Shown here: piece by piece, positions 19,028-29,255 of the stretch
Layout of the letters: each line of letters opens with the position of its first letter
How positions within the stretch are numbered: the stretch's first letter is position 1
Source of the DNA: Cymbomonas tetramitiformis
Taxonomy: Eukaryota > Chlorophyta > Pyramimonadophyceae > Pyramimonadales > Pyramimonadaceae
DNA length: 64,000 bases
Direction: 5' to 3'
Assembly (NCBI GenBank): GCA_001247695.2
Contig: LGRX02029311.1
Coordinates: 1-64,000, forward strand
Made by a program: the position numbers and the translations under genes
Notes under the pieces: model-generated
Told to the model about the DNA's origin: nothing
What the model saw: the letters and a program-made list of their open reading frames with translations, nothing else
Database searches by the model: none

Positions 19028-22000
19028 TCAGGTGTACTCCGCTTTCAACGCACGCAGGAACTTTGAGTCCGACTGCTGGGAGGCTGCGTCTCTGAAGTCT
19101 GCTGCCTCACCTGTCCTTATCACAGCGGGGGCTGTTCGCGGATGCCTCACGCGTGCTGGCTGTGGTTTGGCGGGAGGGGCGTGTACTATCAGAACAGGCC
19201 AACGAAGGTCGAAGGCCTTCCCATCTGGGTTCTCGAAGAACTGATTGGGCTCGCCCTTTTCATCGTGAGTAGGGATGACCTCCACGATCTGCATATTGGC
19301 CTTTCTGAAAAGTTTGCGCCACGCGGGGAGCTTGGACTGGTGATCTGGTAGGACGAAGACTGCTGAGGTGTTTTCTGGGTCTGCCTTCCATTCTGCGATA
19401 TACTTGTTCAAAATCGCCTCTACCGTAATGTGCTTGGAGTTATATGGAGGGTTACACCAAACCCGAAGGCCCCTCCATTTCTCTGAAAGGCAGTCTGTCC
19501 AGAATCTATCCGCCTGTCTGTTGCGGCCGCCGAAGTCACAACAGGCGTCCACATCGAAGGGTCCAAACTTCTCGGCGTACTTCGAGGAGTACTCTACTCG
19601 GACACGCCAATTCTGTGAGTCTTCGGGGGGAGTCTGCCGTTTTTGTGGGTGAAGGACCGGGGATGGAGCTGACTGCTGGGGCGCCTGCTGCGGGGGTGGT
19701 GAGCTCACTGGCACCTTCTCGGTGGGCGCCTCCGATGCGTCAGCTCGTGATGGCGTTCGCGTCTTCGGTGACGCCAGCTGTGGAGGCGCTGGGGTCGTAG
19801 AGGCTCTTCCAGCGCGTGACATGCTCCTCGTTATCCTTATCTGAGGTGGAGCTCTGTCAGGGGGTTGGTGTGGAGCTTCTGTCGGCTTCGCGCTATCAGC
19901 TTCAGGCCAGTCAGGCATGTCGAAGTCGAGGTGATCCTCCTTCATTCCCTTATAGAGCTTCGGATTAACGAGAGCGATGGTCTCCCCCATGTCCATGGCC
20001 TGTTCCGCCACGGAGAGGGTCTCCACTGCTGAGAGCCAACAGTCAACCGTCTGAGCCCAGTGGGGATGAGCTGCGGGTGGTGAGCTGGAGAAGCATTCAG
20101 ACTCCAGCGTTGCCAGAGGGTCTTTCGGCAGGTCTGAGGTGGGGTCGATCACTCCTGCCTCCTTCAACCCCTCGCGAACGTCCTTGTCTTTGAAGTCGGG
20201 TCTTCTGGACAGGGCGTCTGGTACCAGCAGCAGCGCTCCCTTGATGTACTCCATTCTCGGGACTCCCACCTCCACCAGATCCATGTACCAGCGTGCCTGT
20301 CTGCGGCTAAGCTCTCTGCCAGGTTCCATCAGCCATTCAAGAGGGCGGTGATCACCCTGGATACGGAAGTTGGTGAAGATGAGGTAATGCCGCCAGGTGA
20401 CGGTGGTACAGTGGTGTAGAGCACCTAGCTCACGCTCGCCGGTGTGGTAATTCTGCTCGGCGGCTGAGAACTGGCGGCTCTCGTATGCTATCACGCGCAG
20501 CCCAAGACCATCTCCATTGTCTTGCATAAGTACTCCCCCAAGAGCGATGCCGCTAGCATCCGTCTGCACCACGAAAGGCGCTGTGCCGTCTGCGGCACCC
20601 TTAATGTTGGGCAAGGCGAGCACTGGCGCTGATGTGAGGGCCTTCTTCAGCTCCTCGAAGGCCCACTGCTGCATGGGACCCCACTCCCAGGGTACGTCCG
20701 ACTTGGTCAACCGGGTGAGGGGCTGAGCGATCTCGGAGAAGCAGTGAATGAACCTGCGGTAATACCCCGCTAGGCCCAAGAACTGCCTGACGTGGGTAAC
20801 CGTCTCCAGCTCGGGCCAGTCCCTCACTGCAGCCACCTTGTCGTGTTGGGGTCTGCAGCCATCTGCGGAGATACAGTGGCCAAGGAACCGCAAGGATTTC
20901 TTCAACAGCTGGCACTTGGACCTCTTGAGGAAGACGCCCTTCTCCCTGCATGTCAGGAGCAGTTGTTTGACGTGCTCGTAGTGCTCTGCAGCGGTGTTGC
21001 TGAAGACGACCACGTCATCGATGAAGATCCGGACAAATGGGAGATGGCCCAAGGCCCGCTGCATCCGTCGCTGGTACTGAGATGGTGAATTCTGCAGCCC
21101 CTGCGGCATGACCAACCACTCATATGACCCCATCTGGGTGGTGAAGGCGGTCTTCTCGACATCTCCTGGTGCCATCGGTACTTGCCAGAAGCCATCCACC
21201 GCGTCAAACGAAGAGAAGAACTTCGCACCCTGCATCTCGTCGAACATCATCTGGATGTCTGGGAGAGGATACTTGTCCTTAACTGTCTGGCGGTTGAGGA
21301 GCCGGTAATCGATCACTAGTCGCAGCTCCTTGGGGTTCCCGGGTTTAGGGACCATCAAACAGGGAGCTGCATAAGGGCTGGAAGAGGGTCGGATGTAGCC
21401 CTTGGACATCAGAGTCTCCACGCGTTCTCGAAGTTGGCGAAGTTCCTCTGCGGACTTCTTGTAGATGCGCTGGCAGGGAGGTCCCTTCTTGCTCAGCTCA
21501 GGGTCCAGGTTAATGTTGGCTTCATCTTGGGGGTCATGTCTGAGTCCATCGATGTTCGGTAGGGCAGTCGTCATCTCCTTCTTGTACTCCTCACCCCAGA
21601 AGTCCTGAAACTTGAGGGTCCACTCAGGGCTCACTTCTGCATCTTCAGTATCCGCAGCGGGTTCGGCGTTCTCAGAGTCGATAGCCGTGGCTGCAAAGGC
21701 AGAAGCAGTATCGTCGGGGGACTTCTCGGCCACCATGAGCCAGGCGGGCTGTATCTCCGGGTCGTCATTGCCGCGTAGCTTCTGCGTCTCCGCATACACC
21801 AGGTACTTCTTCAGCTGGGCAGGGGTCAGGAACACCTCATCCACCAATCCCGCGCAGGCTGTGCCCTTCGGAGACCTGTCCCCAGATGCTTTCCCAGGAG
21901 AACAGCCTGTGATGGTGACGCGATCCCCAATCTTGCCACTGCGGGACTTCCTGAGGAAGGAGACGGAGCCATTCCCTTCATAGCCCAGAGTGACAGGAGA

Positions 22001-24151
22001 GTGACTGCGCAGCCACCTTCCGCCGAGGATAACATCCACCTGTATGCCCAGTGGCAGGATCCGGAGGGCAAGAGCGTTCTCCGTATAGGTGCCCGTGGTG
22101 GTGTGCGTGTTAAACTTGGCGTACGCGGTGGCGCCAGTGATCTTCACAGATCCATCCGCCAGGGTGACTCGCATCTCGGAGCCGGCTCGTGTTGTGAGGC
22201 CACATCGCTTAGCGCTCTGCTCCGAGATGAAGTTGTCAGAGGCCCCCGAGTCAATCAGCACCTTGACCGTGTGCCCTCTGAGGGTTGCGTAGAATACCAG
22301 CAGTAGCGGTCCTTCTTCGTCATGTGCCGCTGCAAGGGTACCCTCGATGTCGGTCTTCCACTGAACTCCCCCATCTGTGCGTATGCTTTTGCACTTGAGG
22401 TTGGGGAGGAGGTTGTCCGAGGCCTCGCGGCATTCTTCCAACGTTTGCCTACACGCGGCGTAGAACTCCTCATCCAGCAAATCAACATCTTCAGGCGGAT
22501 GACTGACGAGGTTGTCTGCACTCGCCGTCAGCAGGGTGCCCGCTGAGGTGCATTCGCTCGAGGTGGGGCTGACATGAGTGGTGTCACTGGTAGTAGGGCT
22601 CACATGTGTAGTGCCACTGGTGGTAGGGCTAACATGGGTAGTGCCGCTTACTGTGGGGCTCACGTGGGTAGTGCCGCTTGTTGTGGGGCTCACATGGGTA
22701 GTGACACTATTGGTGAGACTGCCATGGGTGAGAGGATCCTCGTCATGCTGAGGGCTGCCAGCAGGGGAGTTGTGGGCGAGCTGGTGGGAGCTCTGGTGGT
22801 CAGTTCTCGTCTGAGGGGTCTCAGCTGCTGCCATCTGCTGGGTGAAGCAGAGCGAGTTGACCGAGGACTCCTCTTCCATCACCTCAGGGTCTTCAGCGAT
22901 GGGGTGGCTGTCGAGACAGGGTGGCGCTTCATCCGCTTCATGCGTTTTGACGGTGGTTATCTGCTGGGTGAAGCAAAGCGAACTGGGTGCGGAGGTCTCC
23001 TCCGCCTCTGAGCAGTAGGATGAACCTTCGGGGTTTCCTCCCGGAGTGGCCGGCGCGTTATCATGGTGCGAAGATGTAGTCTCTGTCGTGGGCTCGGCCA
23101 GCGAGGATGATGGAGGGGATGCTCCCAAGGGGCTGGGACCCAGCTTCCTCATCTTGTACTGGTGTACTGCGTGCAGACTGCACCAGGCGCCAGGTAAACC
23201 CACATCTCCCGCTGTCCCAGGTATCGTGCCCACTTCAGTGTCCAGGGTGCAGAGGGATGTCGAAGACCTCGCTGCTGCTCTTCGTGCGCCCTCCTTTTCC
23301 CACAGCCTGCTACCTGGGGAAGAGTCTGGACTCGAAGTGGCGATTGCCTTTTGCTGCTCGGCAGGCGACAGCTCTCTCCAAGCCGCGTAGAGGTCGTGGG
23401 AGCTGGTGTTAGAGGATTCGGGGACTTGCTGGCGACCGTCGTGTGAAAGGAGGTGCCACAATGCTATGCGCTGATGGCCTTCCTTGCGATCTTGAGGTTC
23501 GCGGGCAATGCGTATCCTCTCTGCCAGCTGGTTGGCGCGGTTCACGCGCTCCTTTGGCGATCGACTCCCAGAGTGTACGCGGCTGCGGACGCGCTCCGAC
23601 ATCTTATCCACCAGGTCCTTGGCAGCCTCTGGGGACTTGCGCAGAGCTCTGCGGACCTTCTGCATGGCGACTTCGAGGGGGAGGGAGTACAGATCTCTCT
23701 TCCAGTGCCACGCAGTTAGCCTTTTCCGTGGGTCTGCGAGGTTGGACTGATAGATGGGCAGCGGTAGGACAACACGCGGTCGGGAGCGAAGGTCGCGGGG
23801 CTCTCCGCGGTTGTTGCCCATAATGGGGGGTCTGTGCCGGGGAACTCGCCGTCCCCTCCGACCCTCGATCCTCGCTTGTGTATAAGCGGGGCCGTCATCG
23901 AGAGGTAGCGACGGCTCATCGAAGGGGGTGCTTCCTGCGAGAGGGTGGCTGGACAAGTCATCCCTCGGCGGCGATTGGGCACCAGCTGAGCGGTAGGTGC
24001 GTCGCAAGCGGGTCCCAGAGGTGAAGGCCACACTCTTGGGGTGGGGACGTTGGCCCCAAGGGTCTCTGCGTCCTCGGGCGCGTCGGGGTTCCACTGGTTC
24101 TGACCGCTTCTCCAGGGCGGAGAGGGTCTGATCATCAGGGCAAGACCTCAC
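19028..24151 (-). CDS. Element B pol, first part: protease-RT-RNase H-Dam-like MTase
   Basis: 1707 residues ending at a TGA (CGA in element A). The N-terminal ~550 residues are Ser/Thr/Arg-rich without a known fold. They include a THVSPTTSGT repeat near 570 and the phrase TEVGTIPGTAGDVGLP, shared with element C. Aspartic protease LIDSGASDNFIS at about 630; RT from about 900 with FIDDVVVF at about 1045; RNase H with QTDASGIALGG at about 1195; Dam-like N6-adenine MTase at about 1520-1660 with FDVDACC and WCNPPYN (NPPY about 1568). The frame overlaps the end of gag in the -1 frame and the first possible start is GTG, so expression by frameshift or reinitiation is more likely than an independent start. 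Confidence 0.88.
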   Translation of the reverse strand: MRSCPDDQTLSALEKRSEPVEPRRARGRRDPWGQRPHPKSVAFTSGTRLRRTYRSAGAQSPPRDDLSSHPLAGSTPFDEPSLPLDDGPAYTQARIEGRRGRRVPRHRPPIMGNNRGEPRDLRSRPRVVLPLPIYQSNLADPRKRLTAWHWKRDLYSLPLEVAMQKVRRALRKSPEAAKDLVDKMSERVRSRVHSGSRSPKERVNRANQLAERIRIAREPQDRKEGHQRIALWHLLSHDGRQQVPESSNTSSHDLYAAWRELSPAEQQKAIATSSPDSSPGSRLWEKEGARRAAARSSTSLCTLDTEVGTIPGTAGDVGLPGAWCSLHAVHQYKMRKLGPSPLGASPPSSSLAEPTTETTSSHHDNAPATPGGNPEGSSYCSEAEETSAPSSLCFTQQITTVKTHEADEAPPCLDSHPIAEDPEVMEEESSVNSLCFTQQMAAAETPQTRTDHQSSHQLAHNSPAGSPQHDEDPLTHGSLTNSVTTHVSPTTSGTTHVSPTVSGTTHVSPTTSGTTHVSPTTSDTTHVSPTSSECTSAGTLLTASADNLVSHPPEDVDLLDEEFYAACRQTLEECREASDNLLPNLKCKSIRTDGGVQWKTDIEGTLAAAHDEEGPLLLVFYATLRGHTVKVLIDSGASDNFISEQSAKRCGLTTRAGSEMRVTLADGSVKITGATAYAKFNTHTTTGTYTENALALRILPLGIQVDVILGGRWLRSHSPVTLGYEGNGSVSFLRKSRSGKIGDRVTITGCSPGKASGDRSPKGTACAGLVDEVFLTPAQLKKYLVYAETQKLRGNDDPEIQPAWLMVAEKSPDDTASAFAATAIDSENAEPAADTEDAEVSPEWTLKFQDFWGEEYKKEMTTALPNIDGLRHDPQDEANINLDPELSKKGPPCQRIYKKSAEELRQLRERVETLMSKGYIRPSSSPYAAPCLMVPKPGNPKELRLVIDYRLLNRQTVKDKYPLPDIQMMFDEMQGAKFFSSFDAVDGFWQVPMAPGDVEKTAFTTQMGSYEWLVMPQGLQNSPSQYQRRMQRALGHLPFVRIFIDDVVVFSNTAAEHYEHVKQLLLTCREKGVFLKRSKCQLLKKSLRFLGHCISADGCRPQHDKVAAVRDWPELETVTHVRQFLGLAGYYRRFIHCFSEIAQPLTRLTKSDVPWEWGPMQQWAFEELKKALTSAPVLALPNIKGAADGTAPFVVQTDASGIALGGVLMQDNGDGLGLRVIAYESRQFSAAEQNYHTGERELGALHHCTTVTWRHYLIFTNFRIQGDHRPLEWLMEPGRELSRRQARWYMDLVEVGVPRMEYIKGALLLVPDALSRRPDFKDKDVREGLKEAGVIDPTSDLPKDPLATLESECFSSSPPAAHPHWAQTVDCWLSAVETLSVAEQAMDMGETIALVNPKLYKGMKEDHLDFDMPDWPEADSAKPTEAPHQPPDRAPPQIRITRSMSRAGRASTTPAPPQLASPKTRTPSRADASEAPTEKVPVSSPPPQQAPQQSAPSPVLHPQKRQTPPEDSQNWRVRVEYSSKYAEKFGPFDVDACCDFGGRNRQADRFWTDCLSEKWRGLRVWCNPPYNSKHITVEAILNKYIAEWKADPENTSAVFVLPDHQSKLPAWRKLFRKANMQIVEVIPTHDEKGEPNQFFENPDGKAFDLRWPVLIVHAPPAKPQPARVRHPRTAPAVIRTGEAADFRDAASQQSDSKFLRALKAEYT
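22560..22730 (-). repeat. Coding repeat THVSPTTSGT
   Basis: About five 30-36-bp units (gtagtgccactggtggtagggctcacatg type) encode THVSPT(T/V)SG peptides in the linker before the protease. Element E has the related THVSATDSD repeat at the same place. Confidence 0.85.
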
Positions 24152-27131
24152 TTCCCCGAAGGGCAGGGTCTGGGGCTGGCCGCCGGCCAGTCATTCATCG
24201 CTCTCCACCAGGGGAAGGCCGTCACCCTCCACAAGCTCGATGCCCGCACGGGCCGCCAGGGTCTGATAGCTCTGCTCGTCCTCACAGGTAGCGAGAGCCA
24301 GGACCTCCTCGGAGAACTCTTCTGGGACGCCATCCACCAGGAGATGTCCTCCTGCTGCTCGATGGCCCAAACGACGGCGGCTACATACCCAGGGGAGTTC
24401 GCCAGTCGAGCGGGTGCATTGGCCCTCCACTCCTTGAGCTTAGCCTCGTCCGTACAGTTACGGACGATGTGCTCCGCAGAGCCGCAGGCGAAGCACCGGC
24501 GGACTTTCGGAGCATCAGGGCGGGAGAGGCCAGGTGGTGGTGGCAAAGGAGTCACTGCCGCGGCGACGGTGGTGGCAGGCCCGTTCTCCAGCATGGCAAG
24601 AGCTGGGCGGTTCGAAGAGGGGGTACGCCTGTAGAAGGGGGTGCGAGGTGGTGGGTTAGCGAAGGAAACAGCACGGGGAGGACGGTCTTGAGAGCGCCTC
24701 TGAGCCGCCTCCGTGTCAATGTCACTCTCCACCTCCTCAGCAACTTCCCGAATCTTCAACAAGGCGTTGTGGGTGCCTGGGATGTCGTCAGCGACGGCCT
24801 TCCTCTCCCACTCTTCTGGTTTGGAGACATCCAAGTGGATGGCTCTCAGGCGCCGCATCACCTTGGGTGCATATTTCAGCCCCCGGCGGTACGTAGAGAG
24901 CATCGACAAGTTGGTCATCTCCACGCAATTTGGGACTCTGCCGGCCAAGAAGTTGACGGAGGCCATGCGGGTCTCCAGTCGCGAGAAATACTCCGCCGCG
25001 GTCTCGTTCACCGCCTGCTTCAGGGCAATGGCCTCGCCGTGTGCGTTCTCCAGGTAGGCCTGCGTCAGAGAGCACACCGCCAGATCGCTGAAGAACACGT
25101 CCAGCTCCCCGTAGCGTTGGTGCCAAGCTTGCTCGGACCCAAAGGTCCCCGCCGCGCGCTCCAAGAACTTTCTCTGCTGGTCTTGAAGAGTGTACTCCTT
25201 GAAGCTCCAAAGAAGGCTTGACACACTCGCCTGGTACTCTGATACTGATGGCGTACAACTGGGAGTGGTCAGTGCTTCGATCACGATGGCCTCCTGGAAT
25301 ACCTTCCGCACCATGTGGGAGTAGTGCTCCAACTGCGTCAGGAGGCCCTCCTTGTCGGCCGATTTTGTGTCGGACGCGGAGCGGGGGAACCTGGTGACGC
25401 TCTTGACCAGCTTTAGCACCATCTCTTTGGTCTTGTGCTCCAGGCGGACCTCGTCTGGAGATGCTCGCAGGTTAGTGCCCTGCGGCAGACGGACGATGCC
25501 TGGAACAAAGGGGGTGGCACTGGGAGAGAGCACGGGGTTTGCAGCGGCGGCAGAGTGAACGGGGTTCACGGTAGCGGCAGAGTGAACGGGGTTTGCGGCG
25601 GCGGAATGGGGAAAACGGGCAGGAGGTGATGGTCCCGGGGCATGCGCGGGCGGAGGCGCAGGCGCGGGATTTGTGGGGACTGCGGTCGGAGTGGGCGGTA
25701 ATGTAAGGGCTGATGGTGGTGCGGGGAGTGGAAGAGGTGTATGGAAGGGCAGGGGTGTGGATGGTTGTGCGGCCACCACGCTCATGCTCCGGTACCAATC
25801 GGAGTTGCTGACCTCCGACCACGCGGCGAGCCCGTCCTGATCGAAGTTCTGCATCTCCGACTCCCGCGCAGTAGCAGGGATCCACTCCCATACTGGCTGC
25901 CCCATGCTGGTAGACCGCACATTGGCCGCGGCTGGGTCCCCCATTGCCATATCCATGACCTCGCGGTCGACCATAAGGACCCAGGTCTCCACACGAGGGT
26001 TGGTAAGGGGTAGGGGTGCATGGTGTAGCCGGCCCCCCATGCGCGCATATGCAGTCAGCGGCGCTCCCAGCAGGTGCATGATCCTGAACAAGATGGCGTC
26101 GCCCTGCACCCCAGCCCGGCGGCGTTCGTCCCATGGTAGGGAGACGGTTGCCGCGCCTCGCACCCCAGCTGACTGGTGCACCCACAATGACCCACCATCG
26201 TGGGTGACGAAGAGGGCTCTGACCTCTGGGTACTGAGGGTAGGAGGGCTCTGGTGCGGGATCGTCAGGGGGATCCTGAGGTGGATCACTAGGGGGGCCTG
26301 GTGGCGAGTCGCTTGGACTGGAGTCTCTGGGCTCTGAGTCGGGATTGCCACCGCCGTGCACCACCGTCTCCATCGACTGCCGCCGGCGGGCCACCATCAT
26401 GTTATGGGGATTTGGCCGGCCCTGAGTGGGAGGTTCGGCGGGAGCGGTCTCAGCGGCGGTCTGAGGCACTGGAGGGGTTACGCTGGCGGCGGCGTCTGCC
26501 TCGTGTAGATGGTCCGCCGTCAGGCCCTGTGCGCTGCCCTGAGGGTCGCCTGGTGGGGAGGCTCCTGCCGATGTCGTCGCACCAGGCAGCGCGAGTCCTC
26601 TCGAGAGCACCGCGGAGATGTCCAGGGCCTGTACTGCCGCTAGGACTTCTCTGCGAATGTGTTCACTTCGGCTGCTCGCGTCCGAGTCAGAGCCGGACCT
26701 GTGGGCGGCCCTCCGCCTGCGCTCAGCCCGTGCCTGCGTGCTTCGGCTGCCTCTGGTCCCCGTGCTGGTGCGGCTGATGTCCGTGCCGGAGTCGGGGTCA
26801 GAGTGATCAGGTGCGTGGCTTGGACCTGGGAGATGCTTGCCGTGTGTCGCAGGGCCCGAAGATGCCCTTCGGGAACGTCGACGCCGGCGAGTCTCTGAGG
26901 TTGTCGCCACCGCGGGAAGGTGGCGCACCAAGAGCTGGGTACCGCCCAAGACGTTCTGCTGAACCCCGCTGTCAAGGGGTACCTGCAGAGGGTCCGGCAG
27001 GGCCGCGGCGCCGATGCTGATGAAGTGCTGCAGCGATGAGGGATCCGCGCCTGAGTCATGAAGCGCGGAGGTGGCTGGTGCCAGCTGATGGGGCTGCTGT
27101 GGTCGATGTTGCGGCTGTTGTGGCGGCTGCG

Positions 27132-27168
<37 letters not shown>

Positions 27169-27675
27169 TAACTGCTGCTGCTGTAACTGCTGCTGCTGTA
27201 ACTGCTGCTGCATCGGTTCCAGTGGCTGCTGTTGAAGCCACTGCTGTTGCTGCTGCTGGTACGCGAGCCACTGCTGCTGCTGCTGTAGCTGTTGTTGGAA
27301 CGGTGTGGGATATGCGCCCACGGGGTGATGGGTTCCCAGTGTGAACGGCACTGGTGATACTCCCCCAGCGAGGGGCGCTGATTGGGGCAATACCCAATTG
27401 ACGCCGTTCCATACAGCCTGTGCGGGGGTGCCATCCGGCATAGTATAAGGGCGGGGCACCGCTGTGTAGGGCATGGTGGTGCCTGGATGTGGAATGGGGT
27501 GAGCGGAAGCATATGCGGAGGGCGATGGGAAGGTTATGGGAGAGAACAGAGTGTGGTGTAGCTGCTCTGCACTGACACTCATGCTGGGAAATGCCTCTGA
27601 TGTCTGCTGTGACATCCTGATTGCTGAGCTGGTTGAGATCAAGGACTGGGTGTGGCAATAGCCACAGGTGAGCAA
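24148..27675 (-). CDS. Element B Gag polyprotein with zinc knuckle
   Basis: Up to 1175 residues. The first start is TTG at 27675; an ATG a few dozen residues further in (MSQQTSEAFPSM) is the likelier real start. N-terminal ~230 residues are Gln-rich (CAG-type tract at about 27110-27300), then Pro/Ser-rich disordered sequence, then a helical capsid-like region (about 780-1010) and one CCHC zinc knuckle CFACGSAEHIVRNC near the C-terminus (about 24450-24495). The knuckle binds RNA during packaging in this family. The stop overlaps pol. Gag of element E is clearly related in the capsid and knuckle, but its N-terminus is quite different. Confidence 0.82.
27110..27300 (-). repeat. CAG/CTG-type trinucleotide tract (poly-Gln)
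   Basis: Runs of ctg on the plus strand encode long Gln runs broken by Leu and Pro in the Gag N-terminus. This is a typical slippage-prone tract. Confidence 0.9.
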
Positions 27676-29255
27676 AGTGGTGAGTGCTCGCCTTTTTTAT
27701 TTAATTAGTCTCGTCCTCTTCGATGTCGCTCGCTGGAGGCGAAGGGGCGGGACTTCCAGGTGGTGATGGGGGAACCCAATCAGCGCCAAGGAGGACCCAA
27801 GGGGGGGCGTCGATCACTTGTATTGCCTGGAGATGCCACACGTGGTCGTAATGTACTGGTGGGATAGCCAGCGTGACTATATCCAGGCGCTCAGTTCTCC
27901 TCCTCGTCGTCAGAGGAAGAGGGGGAAGGAGGACCGCTCCAAGGACCGCTCTGCCAGAAGGCGCCTGCTGGTGGGTAGGTGGGGTCTGGAGGGAATACCC
28001 ACTTGATGGGTCCTTGTTTCCACCACGCTCTTCTGTATTCTTCTGGCGAAGGGGGTACTGCCATGCACCGGCGAACTCAAAATTTCGCCAGGGCTCCGCG
28101 ACACAGATTTCAAGTGCCTATGTATGCAGGCAGGGGTCGAGGAACTGCAACCAGAAAGCTCAGCAAGGTCCCAGAAGGTAACCGGACTTCGTACACTCCC
28201 AAAATATTCCAGCCAGAGGGTAAACCAGAGGTGTCCAGAAACTGTCCAGAAACTGTCCAGAAGCCACTAAAAGAGCTGTTTTGAGGGGCTTTCCCAGCTG
28301 CTGGTGGCCGTGAGGGCGGTATTGGGGGGTTCTAGGGTGTTCTATGGGGTCTGGGGAAGGAGTTTTTGGTGGTGGGGGCTACTGTGGAAGGTTTCGGGGT
28401 AGGCTGAAAACGGGCTAAAACGGCTATTTTGGGCTGTTTTTGGCTGTTTTTCGCCTTTTTAAGGCTCTAGAAAGTGGGCTATGAGGTTTTCCTGGCTACT
28501 ATAAACCGGGGAAACCCTTTAGGGTGCTCCCTGACGGTTGTTTGTAGCCTGGGGCAGACTTGGAAGTTAAGATCGGAAAACGAATGTTGACTTTTCTGAG
28601 CCTGGTTGGGCCCCCAGTGTTAAGGGGCGAAAATATGAAGTTTTGGAGATGTTTTCCAAAGGATACGGCCGTTGTATACGAAAAAAAATGTACTTACGGA
28701 GGCTAAAATTGCGCCCAGATAGCCGGAAGTGCAGCTCTCCCCCTGTATTACAACGGAAGTTACAAAAGGCCCGTGGGCGAGTTGCGCAGAGGCGAAATCG
28801 CAGCACGCTGATACCAAATGTGCCAGGGGCAGCAACTTAAATTTACCGGGATTAACAGCCCGATTGACCCGAACGGAGAGTGGAAAGTGCACCAGTGGTC
28901 AGATTGAGAAAAGAGGACCTCGGAGACAGTTTTAACGTGGACACAAAAATTCCAGACGTTTCTTGATAGTTTTTTGTCGTTTGGAACCTGGCCCCGACAC
29001 CTGGGTCCTCATAGATCGCTACATTTTAAATTGGGATGGCCGATCGGCACGACAGAGCCAAATTAGACAAATTTGAGCCCATCGGACTACATAGGGGGAA
29101 ACGAGAGCCCAGAAGGAGAATTTTCTATTTTTTTAATATTCTTTGAAAGAAGAAAATAGTCTACAACACTGGGACCTGGTCAATTTGTCTGGATTGCTCC
29201 GGGATGGCCGCCAAGAAATTGGCCAAACTGCCGATTAACACTCAATTTTTGAAAT
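27676..29255. other. Unassigned stretch between elements B and C
   Basis: Nothing coding is convincing. The LTR sequence of A/B is absent, so B has no visible 5' LTR. A TATAAA box (about 28500) in ggctactataaaccgggg, several TTTTTGG/GGCTGTTTT phrases (28385-28465) and a tandem tgtccagaaac (about 28232-28260) could belong to the 5' LTR or leader of element C, but I cannot define LTR ends. Confidence 0.4.

Larger units (their letters stand above)
15750..28000 (-). mobile_element. Element B, Ty3/gypsy with two methyltransferase domains (5' end undefined)
   Basis: The minus-strand order gag - protease - RT - RNase H - Dam-like - integrase - chromodomain - C5 MTase - PPT - 3' LTR is preserved. 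Its 3' LTR abuts the RT sequence of element A at 15749/15750, so B inserted into A. No 5' LTR can be found to the right of gag, so the right edge given is only approximate. The A and B pol reading frames differ at few residues by eye, so they are close relatives. Confidence 0.75.

Noticed and set aside
27676..29255. 5' LTR of element B
   Set aside because: I looked for the TGTGCC ends and tgtcatac clusters here and found neither.
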